A DNA stretch of 64,000 bases from positions 2,666,001-2,730,000 of the forward strand of contig CP065000.1 in assembly GCA_016700075.1 (NCBI GenBank), given 5' to 3'. Within the stretch, counting starts at the first letter, position 1. Every line of letters begins with the position of its first letter. The position numbers and the translations under genes were made by a program. Shown here one piece after another: positions 43,001-51,115 of the stretch. This DNA comes from Acidobacteriota bacterium (GTDB lineage Bacteria; Acidobacteriota; Blastocatellia; Pyrinomonadales; Pyrinomonadaceae). The notes under the pieces were generated by a model. It had not been told where the DNA came from, made no database searches, and worked only from the letters and a program-made list of their open reading frames with translations.

Positions 43001-44707
43001 ACCGCAGCCGCTAACGTCGTCATTTGTGGTGACAACATACGTTGCCATCGGTGCGGTCATCGCCACGGACGGCACTGCAGAACCTTCGTGCAAAATGACA
43101 AGGTCAGAAAGGGCGTCGCGGTTGAGCCGCATCGGAAGCAGATCGACGGGAACGGCGTTCGAGTCAAAGGTCACCACCTCGTCGGTCGATCGCGTTCCAT
43201 TTGCATAAGAGGCTCCGCGCCTGAAAAGATGTATCTGACTGCCGACACGGTCGAGAACGGCGAGTTCGTCCCGTCCGGAATCCGAAATATGTACCCTTAC
43301 AGCCCGCATTGCCGAGCCGCCGTAAACGGCCGCCTGAGCAAATCTGGCATCGCGAAAGACCTCTCGCGTCTGCCAACGTGAAAGCGGCTCTTCAGCAGAG
43401 GGCGAAATCGACATGATGAATCCGTCGCGGGCACGCTGAGTTGCGAACGAGGCAGCGGCATCATTTTCTCTCTTGTTCGGCGTGAATTCTTCTGATGCCG
43501 AATGGTCATTAATGTTGGATACCAACGCCGCTCCGCGTTTTATGTCCGACCTGCGGATCATATTTTCCTGATCGACGGCGTATTCCATCGTCGCCAAACG
43601 CATAGCCCGCGCACCGACAGGAATGAATTGTTCCAAAGCCTTGGCCGGCCTTGCAAGCTTCTTGACCTCGGCTCTCTTTGTCGGACGCGATAGCGTTTCT
43701 ATCGCTCCGCTTGTTGTGACGAAAGCCAACACCTCGGAATTGTCGTGGCCGAAACGCCCGACGACCATACTTGCGATCTCGAACGGCATTTGCTTTGAAT
43801 CGACGAGCGGACGAGGGCGTTCAAGCTGAACTTCCTTCAGTTTGTCCCACGGATAAGTGTGTCCGCGGCCGCGGATGATCGTCAGAATGTTCCCGCTTCC
43901 GATTGCGAGATCTCGGTACGAATCGCTGTCCAGATTTCCCGCTGTCATCGTTGTCGCCTGTGCGGGCAAGACGTACATTTCTGCCGGATTCTTGAACGCG
44001 CCTTCAGGATGTTCGAACACTAAAAGACGTGGCCCGTCTGGGGCCGCGACCGCGACGGCAAGGTCTGTCTGTCCGTCGGGGCGGCCGATCTCTCCGGCGA
44101 AGAGAGCCGTGACCGCACCGCCGACGTCTATTCGCATTGCAGGTGCGAAATTGCCTTTGCCGTCGCCGGCCGCGAAAAAGATCGATGACTCGCCAAAACG
44201 TGCGGCGATCACGTCGATATGACCATCGGCATTGAAATCACCCGACTCCAGAACGTCGGGTGCGGTCGGAATGACCGCCGCCATATGTGAGTAGATGAAC
44301 GGATCTTCGGTGAAAGTATTCGATTCGCGTCGTTGTTGTGCGGCCGCCGAATTAGGAAATATGGAGTCAGGATTGCCTCGATAGACATGGATCGCACCGC
44401 CCGAATCCGCGACGATCAGATCGGGTGTGCCGTCAGAATTGACATCTCCTTTTGCCATAGAACGCGCCGGAGATCCCGCTGCTGCACCTTCAGGAAGCGT
44501 GATCGTGCGGCCGTCGTCGAAATTCATATACGGATTGCCGCGTTCGCGTGCCGAGATCGACGGGACGTCTTTAGGGTCGTCCGAGATCGATCCCGAGTGA
44601 GCAGATGTTCCCGAAACGCGGTACGAATTGAACAACATTCCGGCTGCGACGATGCACGACACCAGAACAGCAAAAAACACACGTACACCTTTGGTTTTCT
44701 TGGTCAT
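37049..44707 (-). CDS. Giant secreted FG-GAP / CSLREA / parallel beta-helix protein
   Basis: A 2552-residue exported protein (start at 44707, not the longer frame to 44884). Residues 8-26 are a signal or anchor segment. Residues 85-330 or so carry FG-GAP/VCBS-like calcium motifs (GDVNSDGTPDLIVAD, GDFNADGHIDVIAA, GNLDSDSYRDLAIG). Two CSLREA-type domains (GICSLRGAIFAASN near 570 and LQCSLRGAIQTAQA near 1396) each lead a long run of right-handed beta-helix rungs with N-x-I-G-G and G-N-x-I-x-x-N patterns. Residues about 1680-2070 are near-identical 166-residue repeats. A carboxypeptidase-regulatory-like domain ends the protein (2470-2552). I see no sortase, PEP-CTERM or T9SS signal. The likely role is surface adhesion or polysaccharide binding; this is inference. 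Confidence 0.9.
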   Translation of the reverse strand: MTKKTKGVRVFFAVLVSCIVAAGMLFNSYRVSGTSAHSGSISDDPKDVPSISARERGNPYMNFDDGRTITLPEGAAAGSPARSMAKGDVNSDGTPDLIVADSGGAIHVYRGNPDSIFPNSAAAQQRRESNTFTEDPFIYSHMAAVIPTAPDVLESGDFNADGHIDVIAARFGESSIFFAAGDGKGNFAPAMRIDVGGAVTALFAGEIGRPDGQTDLAVAVAAPDGPRLLVFEHPEGAFKNPAEMYVLPAQATTMTAGNLDSDSYRDLAIGSGNILTIIRGRGHTYPWDKLKEVQLERPRPLVDSKQMPFEIASMVVGRFGHDNSEVLAFVTTSGAIETLSRPTKRAEVKKLARPAKALEQFIPVGARAMRLATMEYAVDQENMIRRSDIKRGAALVSNINDHSASEEFTPNKRENDAAASFATQRARDGFIMSISPSAEEPLSRWQTREVFRDARFAQAAVYGGSAMRAVRVHISDSGRDELAVLDRVGSQIHLFRRGASYANGTRSTDEVVTFDSNAVPVDLLPMRLNRDALSDLVILHEGSAVPSVAMTAPMATYVVTTNDDVSGCGEGICSLRGAIFAASNNPGPDLIAFSIGGGPPTIDLNTQLPSLTSGTTLDATTQPGYSGSPLITIPGHNLGNRSDGLQISGSNCVIRGFVVNRFKGEYDASMGGIVGGNGIAVLTTLGSSTSLNNFVEGNYSGTNIAGTSDLGNDTTGVNIFAADETTVGGTIDEARNVLSGSGSDNDPTITPRKFGAGAAIFGGQYNVFKGNYIGTNALGTAKINNTQGIRMAGGNTLVGGNEAGAGNVISGNGDRFTVYNPDGCIGPGIEEETVYDPNTLEFLSLFNDYRGNKIGTNAAGTAAVGNCSTGLRTKPSHMSSIGSITSSGRNVISGNLENALYCSPMPRGFGIAQGPEPPAGYCSIAGNNIGTDITGSFAIPNRDYNNYDFFILFFGAVAVFNSDTLSNVGGPGGTSPGQCQGHCNLISGNENEAVFRGSALGEVGIFNNFLGTTRSGNSAIGNDTGFSSFENGITYVGGVGIDNAHGGGGLIPLGNLISGNLYNGITMDSTPPRSFLPKYIQNNRIGTDASGTNAIPNSTESGFGMLIVNEVALIGGSDPMHRNIISGNAYDGILMSGSIGNPIIANNYIGVGSTGQPLGNGQDGIRVNASGVTVGYDADTGNVIANNGRVGVFVPARTNQPSLSNRYNPIRFNSIYNNGALGIDLSVGTGFVVPPDGVTPNDCFDTDIFANDRQNYPDLSAPVFNGNGTVSVEGVLRSEQERTYVIDFYASSTADPSNYGEGQTYIGSTTVTTDFFFGAATFLFTSTVPVAPGSKITATATDPDGNTSEFSCVAGECSATDCLVPIVVNVTNDLPDNSPANGICDVDLSAPGLQCSLRGAIQTAQAMTGPKVIHFEIPGGGPHTITLGSELPTITKPIQFAGNTQPGFTGTPLIHVTGNGVRNNCLNLGAGSDASEVKGLSLTGCQVGLNIQSSNTKVESSYFGITPAGVADGALGEQTKGIRVLGTNNRIGSTEGKGNVLGNNGIAISFESGSGNAVLGNWIGVPESSGPATPNNIGVKIQNSTGNKIGDAGGGNTIAGNVGDGIRLEQADSTKILANIIGAYISEGGDFVPLGNLENGIHVTGSSNVEVGDITPEMANRIVSNEKHAILLDNLTQVVKVKGNLIGTAIRNIRNFGDSGHTAGQGQTFGNGLGGIRIANGSNNNVIGGPESDSGNIIVDNGGNGIEVVGSIGNKIGDAGAGNTIAGNSGDGIKLVEAATTTIEANLLGLYKQKQEYHKLANTENGINVINSSNIEIGNIDEIRANIIAGNEKLGIFIDQQAQFIRMRGNLIGTAIRNIRNFGDSGHTAGQGQTFGNGLGGIRIANGSNNNVIGGPGSDSGNIIVDNGGNGIEVVGSIGNKIGDAGAGNTIAGNSGDGIKLVEAATTTVEANLVGVYKQNQEYQKLANTANGISVLNSINIELGNIELQRANIIAGNQQLGILIDQQAQFIRMRGNLIGTVSRNISNFGDSGHTAGQGQTFGNGLGGIRIANGSNNNVIGGPESDSGNIIAFNSGDGIEINASPGNTIGGIGVGNEITANAGNGISIRGANSINNTLIGNLIGTTASAPLLERKRLRGSTLGNGGNGILIVDAPNTQVGSTTPGTGNRIFDNDLSGIKITASTGQFPAGAQVFAIGNEISFNAQDGISNLSQHEALHVVQNNRIEANNGKGIDLDESNNNSVTQNFVAMNGEEGVVLAGNATRLNNVRGNIIAENVSHGVNIDNGANTNNIGGPNSGQGNTIRNNGGAGINLSPTAGSGNNLDPNSIFGNVGLGIDLGGDGFTINDPLDADEGPNRLQNYPTIMSSQISNNELVVSYFMDSLPGNSNYGTEGIYIEFFKADINGEGEIFLGSTYYTEADYNGLAPTVKSVNLGDIDVLGYTPTDRVTSTATDADGNTSEFSPTLGPTSAGVSVSGRVLTAAGVAIRGTTVTITDDNGVVRTAVTSSLGYYAFEGVQAGRTYVVTAVSRRYRFTPRIVNVADPISDLDLVALE
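38501..39660 (-). repeat. 498-bp tandem repeats inside the giant beta-helix gene
   Basis: The same sequence starts at 38501, 38999 and 39497, exactly 498 bp (166 codons) apart. The first two units are complete and about 90% alike. The third matches closely for about 160 bp, to about 39660, and then diverges, though protein similarity continues to about 39960. The unit encodes the segment from GLGGIRIANGSNNNVIGG to HTAGQGQTFGN. Because the period is a multiple of three, recombination between copies would add or remove whole repeats in frame. Confidence 0.92.
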
Positions 44708-44825
44708 ATTTTTTCCGATCGATGGCTGAATAGAATTGGGCTCTACAAATATCTGCGTCGGCTGCAGAAGTTTCATGCCAACTTTTTTTCGGTTCGTATT
44801 GAAAAACGGTAAAATTGGAAAACTA
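44708..44825. promoter_or_regulatory. Divergent promoter region, giant protein versus ECF sigma
   Basis: An 118-bp AT-rich gap separates the starts of the two divergent genes, so both promoters must lie in it or within the first codons. No convincing housekeeping -35/-10 pair was found, which fits control by an alternative sigma factor such as the adjacent ECF protein. That link is inference. Confidence 0.35.
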
Positions 44826-45422
44826 ATGGCAAATGTTGGCGGCAATCTTAAAGCGGAACAGGACCGCGAGGTCTCTGACGGCATTACGCGGTTTCTAAAG
44901 GATTGGAGCGGGGGCGACGATGCGGCGAAAGAGCGTCTGATGGGGATCGTCTATGAAGATCTCAGAAATCGGGCGCGGCACTTAATGTCAAAAGAGAGAG
45001 CAGATCACACTCTTCAGCCGACGGCACTTGTGCACGAGGCGATAATGCGCCTAGGGGAGGCGGAAGGTTTGAAATGGGACGACCGCGGACATTTCTTCGG
45101 CATCTTTACGCGGATAATGCGACAGGTCCTGGTCGATCACGCCCGCGCCCACGTCGCCATCAAGCGAGGGAACTCGAATCAGCACGTTTCGACGGACGAA
45201 ATAGAGATCGCAGAAGACGAGAGCATTAAGACCGTCGTTGAGGTCGACGGTGCTTTGGAAAAGCTTGAGGCTATAGATGAACGGCAGGCAATGATCGTGG
45301 AAATGCGGTTTTTCGGCGGACTTTCAATCCCCGAGATCGCTGAAACGCTCGGCATCAGCGAAAGAACCGTCGCCCGCGAGTGGGGATCGGCTCGCTTATG
45401 GCTGAAACGCGAGCTGGGGTGA
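44826..45422 (+). CDS. ECF-type RNA polymerase sigma factor
   Basis: A 198-residue ECF sigma factor of the group common in Acidobacteriota and Planctomycetes. Region 2 includes LVHEAIMRLGEAEG and HFFGIFTRIMRQVLVDHARAHVAIKRG; region 4 is LEAIDERQAMIVEMRFFGGLSIPEIAETLGISERTVAREWGSARLWLKREL, a helix-turn-helix. The ATG at 44826 is preferred over 44736 because homology starts there. The kinase gene follows 69 bp later, and kinase-ECF pairs of this type are thought to use phosphorylation rather than a classical anti-sigma factor. Confidence 0.92.
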   Translation: MANVGGNLKAEQDREVSDGITRFLKDWSGGDDAAKERLMGIVYEDLRNRARHLMSKERADHTLQPTALVHEAIMRLGEAEGLKWDDRGHFFGIFTRIMRQVLVDHARAHVAIKRGNSNQHVSTDEIEIAEDESIKTVVEVDGALEKLEAIDERQAMIVEMRFFGGLSIPEIAETLGISERTVAREWGSARLWLKRELG

Positions 45423-45491
45423 TCCTGAGAATGATGTGTCATGATTTTTCCTCGCTCTTCGCATCTTCATAATAGGGATACTTCGCCATAA

Positions 45492-47564
45492 ATGAACGCG
45501 AGCAATTGGAGCATTGTAAAAGAACTGGTCAGTGACCTTCTTGATGTTGAACCGGGTTCCAGAGCGTCACACCTCGATGGATTAGGTCTCGAACCCGACA
45601 TCCGTCGAGAAGTTGAAGAGCTGCTTGCATTCGATGGCCGAGGCTTGGCGGTCATCGATTCTTCGGCGTTTGAATTGACGACCAAGGTGCTCGCGGAAAG
45701 CACCCATTTCGCAGACCGATCGACCGGGCAGGCGGTCGGCCCGTACACGATCGTGGGCGAGTTGGGCCTCGGCGGTATGGGAGCCGTCTACCTCGCCGAA
45801 CGAAGCGACGGCAAGTTCGAACAGCAGGTAGCTCTCAAACTGCTGAAACGTGAACTGAACACGAAAAAGACCCGCGAGATGTTCCGCCGCGAGGTCGAGA
45901 TACTCTCTCAATTGAATCATCCGAACATCGCGAGGCTGATCGATATCGGCACGACCGATGACGGTATTCCCTATATCGTCATGGAATACGTTGACGGGAT
46001 CCCGATCGACAGATACTGCCGTGAAAATGGGCTTGGACTCATTCAGCGGCTGAAGCTGTTCAATAAGGCCTGTTCGACGGTCGCGTTTGCCCACAAGAAT
46101 TTGATCGTTCATCGCGATATCAAACCGACAAACATTTTGGTCAACGGCTCGGGCGAGCCAGTTCTCTTGGATTTCGGCATCTCCAAGATGATCGCGGGTG
46201 TTGATCCAAAACCTGGCGAGACCACATTCATTGGGGCTCTGACCCCCGAATATGCCAGCCCCGAACAGGCTCGCAACGAACCCGTGACAACAGCGGCCGA
46301 TATTTACAGCCTCGGGGTTGTCCTATACAAGCTTCTGGCCGGAACATTGCCGGATCGTAAAAATGACGGCGGGAACAAAGACACTAGCGGGGTAGAATTA
46401 AGACCGCCAAGTTTGGCGAAATTTCCTTTCGCTCATCCTATTCAGCCGAGCCAGGTCGCGGGTGACCTTGACAATATCGTTGCAAAGGCCATTCGGGACG
46501 ATCCGCAGGAAAGGTACGAGACCGTTCAGCAGTTTGAGGATGACATTTGGCGATACATTGACGGCGAGCCGGTTTCCGCGAGGCCCGCAACGCTCTTGTA
46601 CAGAACAATAAGATTCGTGCAGCGGCATCGGATATCGGCCGCGGCCGCTATTATCGTCCTGCTCAGTCTGATCACGGGAACCGGCCTCGCATTGTGGCAG
46701 GCTGATGTAGCGCAGGCACATGCGGCGGCCGCGGAGACCGAAAGCGAAAAGGCGAGAACCGAGCAGGAAAAAGCTGAGAAGATCAGCGGCTTTATGGCCA
46801 AGATCATCTCCTACGGCAATCCGGCGTGGTATGGCGAAGGGCATCGTTTCGGGGGTGATGCGCGGGTCATCGACGCTTTATATGACCTCAGCGATAAGAT
46901 AGATGTCGAATTCGCAGGCCAAACTGATATTCAGGCGGAGCTCCATCATAAGTTTGCCGAGGTTTTCGCGATGGCGGCAAAATCTCCGCTGACACTGACC
47001 GATCCCGAGAGGCTGATGAAAAAATATCGCTTTCATGCGATCAGAGCTCTCGAACTAAGGAAACAGTATTATGGCGATTGGCATGAGCTTGTCGCCAAGG
47101 ACATTTTCTACAGCTATGCAATCACGTCAGTGACGGAGTTTGAAATGGGGCAAAAACTCGACCGGGCTATTCGGATGATGAGGGCGACGAACCCGAAGAA
47201 TCTCAATCTGCCCTATATGCTAGAAGGCTATGCGGCACGTCTTGTGAATCCGGAACTGGAGAGGTTTCATCAGCCGTTTGTTGCCGCCGTCACACCGGCG
47301 ACCGATGAGAATAATTTTCAGGTCGGCGAAAGGTATCTACGCGAGGCATTGATCCTTTTTCGATTACATTACAAAGAGGAAAATTACGCGATCATTGCTA
47401 ACACCTGCATGCTTGCACATGCTCTGGCTAAGCAGGAAAAATGGGATGTTATCGATGAACCGTTGGCGATCTGCCGCCGCGGCTATGTAGATTCCGACCC
47501 GCTCAGTTCATTTCGAGGGATCGTAGAAGAGACAGAACGGCTCAGCCGAAATAGAGATAATTAG
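45492..47564 (+). CDS. Transmembrane Ser/Thr protein kinase
   Basis: A 690-residue PknB-type kinase. The N-terminal 85 residues are an acidic helical region. The kinase domain has GELGLGGMGAVYLAE (P-loop, 89-103), Lys116 (VALKLL), the catalytic loop HRDIKPTN (207-214), DFGIS (227-231) and TPEYASPEQ. A single membrane segment at about 380-402 (ISAAAAIIVLLSLITGTGLALW) is followed by about 290 residues of helical, TPR-like sequence, presumably periplasmic. It is the gene after the ECF sigma factor and likely acts in the same pathway. All catalytic residues are present. Confidence 0.92.
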   Translation: MNASNWSIVKELVSDLLDVEPGSRASHLDGLGLEPDIRREVEELLAFDGRGLAVIDSSAFELTTKVLAESTHFADRSTGQAVGPYTIVGELGLGGMGAVYLAERSDGKFEQQVALKLLKRELNTKKTREMFRREVEILSQLNHPNIARLIDIGTTDDGIPYIVMEYVDGIPIDRYCRENGLGLIQRLKLFNKACSTVAFAHKNLIVHRDIKPTNILVNGSGEPVLLDFGISKMIAGVDPKPGETTFIGALTPEYASPEQARNEPVTTAADIYSLGVVLYKLLAGTLPDRKNDGGNKDTSGVELRPPSLAKFPFAHPIQPSQVAGDLDNIVAKAIRDDPQERYETVQQFEDDIWRYIDGEPVSARPATLLYRTIRFVQRHRISAAAAIIVLLSLITGTGLALWQADVAQAHAAAAETESEKARTEQEKAEKISGFMAKIISYGNPAWYGEGHRFGGDARVIDALYDLSDKIDVEFAGQTDIQAELHHKFAEVFAMAAKSPLTLTDPERLMKKYRFHAIRALELRKQYYGDWHELVAKDIFYSYAITSVTEFEMGQKLDRAIRMMRATNPKNLNLPYMLEGYAARLVNPELERFHQPFVAAVTPATDENNFQVGERYLREALILFRLHYKEENYAIIANTCMLAHALAKQEKWDVIDEPLAICRRGYVDSDPLSSFRGIVEETERLSRNRDN

Positions 47565-47579
47565 GATATTCGCTTGATC

Positions 47580-47990
47580 TTAGCTAGCAGGACGGGCGAA
47601 AAACATCATCGTGAGCATCAGCAGGAAATACGGCGCGAGAACGGCGGCGCCGGCATAGTCTTTCGCGATCCGCTGGCCAAAGAAAAGGCCGGTTATTGTC
47701 GCCGCACCCAAAATGGCGGCATAGAGGATAACGATCGTCGAACCGGCGATGAAGAAATAGACTAACCCAGCGGCAGCGGTAAGACCCGTCAGGAGTTCGA
47801 GCACCGTGATCTTTAAGACCATGATGGTTGTGAACGGCCCAAGAAAAGTCTTGGAAAAATGCCCGGTCAGCCATTCGATATTGCCTTTCCAGTCGAACAC
47901 CTTATCGAGTCCCGACTGCAGGAAAAGTATCGCGGTGAACAAAGCCGCGAAAAGCGCGGGAAGATTTTTAAGAATTTCGTCGAGATTCAT
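47580..47990 (-). CDS. DoxX-like four-helix membrane protein
   Basis: A 136-residue integral membrane protein with four hydrophobic helices (ALFAALFTAILFLQSGLDK, MVLKITVLELLTGLTAAAGLVYFF, TIVILYAAILGAATITGLFF, AAVLAPYFLLMLTMMFF). The GLDK-x-x-D start and helix pattern resemble DoxX/MauE-like proteins, whose roles are often unknown. It ends 16 bp from the kinase stop in convergent orientation. Confidence 0.68.
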   Translation of the reverse strand: MNLDEILKNLPALFAALFTAILFLQSGLDKVFDWKGNIEWLTGHFSKTFLGPFTTIMVLKITVLELLTGLTAAAGLVYFFIAGSTIVILYAAILGAATITGLFFGQRIAKDYAGAAVLAPYFLLMLTMMFFARPAS

Positions 47991-48032
47991 ATATCAAAAC
48001 TCGTGCAGCCCGCTGAGGCAGGCGGCTCTGAC

Positions 48033-49337
48033 TTAACGCCGCTTGGCCATCAGAGCCTCGATCTCGTCGACCTCTTTGGTGACCTTTGAAGTGAGATTGA
48101 TGTTGCCGCTTTCGGTTACGAGGACGTCGTCCTCAATGCGGATGCCGATGCCGCGGTATTTTGCGGGAGCCGTCTTGTCATCGGGCGGAACGTAAATACC
48201 GGGCTCTACGGTCAGCACCATTCCCGGAGCATAAGGTTTTGACTGCTTCGCTTGCTGATCGACGAAATAGCGTCCGGCATCGTGTACGTCAAGGCCGAGC
48301 CAATGGCCGACGCCGTGCATGTAATATTTCAGGTAAGCCTTTTTCTTGATCAGATCCGCGGTCTTACCCTTGAGCAGTCCAAGCTTGACCATTCCTTCTG
48401 TCAGCAGTTCGATCGAGAATTGCTGTCGCTGCAGGTGCGTATTGCCGACCACAGTGAAATCAATGCACTTTTTCTGAACGTCTAAGACGACGTCGTAAAC
48501 CTCACGCTGTGCGGGCGTGAATTTGCCATTGACGGGAAAAGTGCGTGTGATGTCGCTGGCATAACCTCGGAACTCTGCGCCGGCGTCGATCAACAGCAGG
48601 TCGCCGTCCTTAAGCGGCATGTTGTTCTCGACATAGTGCAGAATGGTCGCGTTCGCTCCGCCGCCTACAATGGAATTGTATGCAACGCCGCTTGCACCCT
48701 TGTCCTTCATATAGGCTTCCATCAGAGCCTCGACTTGGCCTTCGGTCATGCCGGGTTTGACCTTCTTCATCGCTAGGACGTGAGCCTCTGCGGCAATGTT
48801 CGAAGAGATCTGCATCAGTTCGACCTCTTCGGCCGTCTTGTGCAGGCGCATTTCGCCGGTGATCAGCGTCGGATCTTTGATGGTGTGCGGCGGATATGCG
48901 GTTTTCAGGCGGCGCACACGCTGTTCGCTGAAATAATCGAGCATCTGCTCGTCGAGATCCTTGTCAGATGAAAAACGATAGTAAAGAACATCCTTTCCGT
49001 CGAGATGCTTGCCTATGTTTGCGGCGAACTTTTCAACTGGGAACGCCTTTTTCGCACCATAGTTCTTAACCGCACCGGCAACGCCTTCGCGACGCCCATA
49101 CCAAGTTTCCATCAACGGGTCGCGCGGCCGCACGTAAAGGACATAGTCGTCCTTTGCGCCGGGCGTAATGACGGCGATCGCATCGGGTTCGGGAAAGCCG
49201 GTCAGATACCAAAAATCGGAATCCTGGCGGAACTTATATTCCGAGTCGTAGCTACGCGTTTTCTCGTGGGCTGCGGGAATTATAGCGACAGAATTTTCGT
49301 CAAGCTGGTCGATGAAGCGTTTCAATTGTTTTCGCAT
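48033..49337 (-). CDS. pepP: Aminopeptidase P (Xaa-Pro aminopeptidase)
   Basis: A 434-residue M24B metallopeptidase that removes N-terminal residues before proline. The N-terminal AMP_N domain has the YDSEYKFRQDSDFWYLTGFPEPDA motif. The pita-bread domain has the metal ligands LLIDAGAEFRGYASDITRTF (two Asp), HGVGHWLGLDVHD (His), VLTVEPGIYVPPDD (Glu) and GIGIRIEDDVLVTE (Glu). Length is normal for bacterial PepP. It is transcribed 42 bp upstream of the DoxX-like gene, so they may share a transcript. Confidence 0.96.
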   Translation of the reverse strand: MRKQLKRFIDQLDENSVAIIPAAHEKTRSYDSEYKFRQDSDFWYLTGFPEPDAIAVITPGAKDDYVLYVRPRDPLMETWYGRREGVAGAVKNYGAKKAFPVEKFAANIGKHLDGKDVLYYRFSSDKDLDEQMLDYFSEQRVRRLKTAYPPHTIKDPTLITGEMRLHKTAEEVELMQISSNIAAEAHVLAMKKVKPGMTEGQVEALMEAYMKDKGASGVAYNSIVGGGANATILHYVENNMPLKDGDLLLIDAGAEFRGYASDITRTFPVNGKFTPAQREVYDVVLDVQKKCIDFTVVGNTHLQRQQFSIELLTEGMVKLGLLKGKTADLIKKKAYLKYYMHGVGHWLGLDVHDAGRYFVDQQAKQSKPYAPGMVLTVEPGIYVPPDDKTAPAKYRGIGIRIEDDVLVTESGNINLTSKVTKEVDEIEALMAKRR

Positions 49338-49497
49338 AACGTCCTGATTTTATCGCAAAATTCGCCTGCCCGTAATGCAAACGAAACAAAACGCAAAAAA
49401 AGTGCACGTTGCGGTTTCCATCCGCGTTCTAAATTTGTCGAATGTTGCTATAATCCTCGACGTTATTTACACCAATTTCCGGAGACAAATTGAAATT

Positions 49498-50085
49498 ATG
49501 AAAAAGATAATGATCGCGGCGATCTTTGCCCTTGCCCTTTCTGCTGCTGCATTTGCGGACATCGCCCGGCCCGATTTAAAGCCGAAGCCCGTATCCAAGC
49601 CGAAAGGTCCCGAGGCGGACATGGTAATACGAATTGACTCGGGGGCATCGGAGGCAAAACTCGTAGTTCCTAAGACACACCTGAAGAAGCTCAGAGCCGA
49701 ACTCGATGCACTTGATCAGGACGACGAGGACAATACGGCGGATGCCGGTACTTCAATACAGCGCATTCAAACAATTGTCGGCGGAGTCTTTCTGAGCCTT
49801 GCGTTTGTATTTGGAGGGTTCTGGATCGCAAAGCGCAACGGTAAAGGGGCTGGCGCCGCCGGAATCATCGCAGTAATGCTGACGACGGGAGCAGCGGTTT
49901 CGCTCGTTTACGCAAATGTCGGGCCGCCGCCGTCCGCTCGAAAGATCACCTCAAAGATTTTCGACACGAATGTGATCCGTCCGTTTGGTTATATCTCCGG
50001 AAAGATCAGGGTCGAGGTCGGCAACACTGACACATTTGAACTTATCGTTCCCGATGAGGGTGTCGAGACTGGCAATCGTAAATAA
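49498..50085 (+). CDS. Membrane-anchored secreted hypothetical protein
   Basis: A 195-residue protein. The ATG at 49498 has a GGAG site at 49481-49484 and begins a signal peptide MKKIMIAAIFALALSAAAFA; the longer frame lacks these. Residues 23-50 are Lys/Pro-rich (RPDLKPKPVSKPKGPE). Two hydrophobic segments follow (IVGGVFLSLAFVFGGFWIA and AAGIIAVMLTTGAAVSLVYA), then a soluble C-terminus with FGYISGKIRVEV. I do not recognise the family. It leads a run of three or four uncharacterised membrane or secreted genes with 4-10 bp gaps. Confidence 0.7.
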   Translation: MKKIMIAAIFALALSAAAFADIARPDLKPKPVSKPKGPEADMVIRIDSGASEAKLVVPKTHLKKLRAELDALDQDDEDNTADAGTSIQRIQTIVGGVFLSLAFVFGGFWIAKRNGKGAGAAGIIAVMLTTGAAVSLVYANVGPPPSARKITSKIFDTNVIRPFGYISGKIRVEVGNTDTFELIVPDEGVETGNRK

Positions 50086-50094
50086 GCTGACGTT

Positions 50095-51111
50095 ATGTAT
50101 GAAATAGGTCGTTCCAATATCGGCTTGGCCGTTAGGCCGTCGAGCGGCACATTGCTGTTCGTCGGTTTCGCTGCCTCTTGCGCGATCGGAGCGGCCGCGA
50201 TCGGTAGCTTTCCGCTGGAGGCGTCGATAATTACGATCTTCCTGTTTGCCGGAGCTCATAATCTGATGGAGTTCCGGTATTTTGCCGCACGTATGCCGGT
50301 GCGTTGGGGGCGTTCAAGAGCGTTTTACTCGGTCGGCATCGGCGGCGTTGTCATTCTGACCGCGGGATATTTGAGCCTGTATTTTGCGAGCGGCAATTGG
50401 CTTTGGAGCGAAGCGGGCTGGGCAGTTTTTGCCGCGGTCTGGAATACGCTATTCATCCTGTGGGTCGGAGTTCTCTTCTATCTGCGTGGGAAGCAGCGGC
50501 CGAAAAGCGACTGGTCGTGGGCGTTTCCTTTGGTGTTTCTGTTGGCTGCCGCCGCGTGGATCGTCCCGCAATACTGGAGCCTCGCGCTCGTCTATATTCA
50601 CCCGTTCGTTGCGATGTGGTTCCTCGATCGGCAGATACGGCGCACGAAGCCCGAATGGCTGCGTGCGTATCACGCGTGTCTTGCAACGATACCGTTTTTT
50701 GTGATCGCACTTTGGGCGGCGTTCGCTTCGCGTCCAAACCTTTCGGAAGAAACAACTCTGTTTTGGCGTATCGCACAGCACGCAGGCAGCGGGATCGTTC
50801 CGGGCATTTCTAGTCACTTTCTTGTTGCGACGCACGTATTTCTTGAGTCGATACATTATTTTGTGTGGCTGCTGCTGATACCGCTCGTTGACAGGCGGGC
50901 AATACCGTGGCGTCTGAAAGACATTCCGCTGATGTCGAGCAAGCAGGGCCTTCCAAAACTTGCCGGAGCATTTTTTGCGGTAAGCCTAATGCTCGTTCTG
51001 GCTCTTTGGGCAGGGTTTTCGCTTGATTATACGACCACTCGCGACGTCTATTTCGCCTTTGCGATCGCCCATGTAATGGCCGAGTTTCCTTTCCTCGTAA
51101 AGATGCTGTAA
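50095..51111 (+). CDS. Polytopic membrane protein of unknown function
   Basis: A 338-residue protein with about ten membrane segments and no family I can name. It has histidines within or next to membrane helices in conserved-looking contexts: GAHNLMEFRYFAARMP, LVYIHPFVAMWFLDRQ, LVATHVFLESIHYFVWLL and FAFAIAHVMAEFPFL. Repeated His-x(3)-Glu patterns resemble metal- or heme-binding membrane proteins. It follows the preceding secreted protein by nine bases and is followed four bases later by another membrane gene. Confidence 0.65.
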   Translation: MYEIGRSNIGLAVRPSSGTLLFVGFAASCAIGAAAIGSFPLEASIITIFLFAGAHNLMEFRYFAARMPVRWGRSRAFYSVGIGGVVILTAGYLSLYFASGNWLWSEAGWAVFAAVWNTLFILWVGVLFYLRGKQRPKSDWSWAFPLVFLLAAAAWIVPQYWSLALVYIHPFVAMWFLDRQIRRTKPEWLRAYHACLATIPFFVIALWAAFASRPNLSEETTLFWRIAQHAGSGIVPGISSHFLVATHVFLESIHYFVWLLLIPLVDRRAIPWRLKDIPLMSSKQGLPKLAGAFFAVSLMLVLALWAGFSLDYTTTRDVYFAFAIAHVMAEFPFLVKML

Positions 51112-51115
51112 TTGT

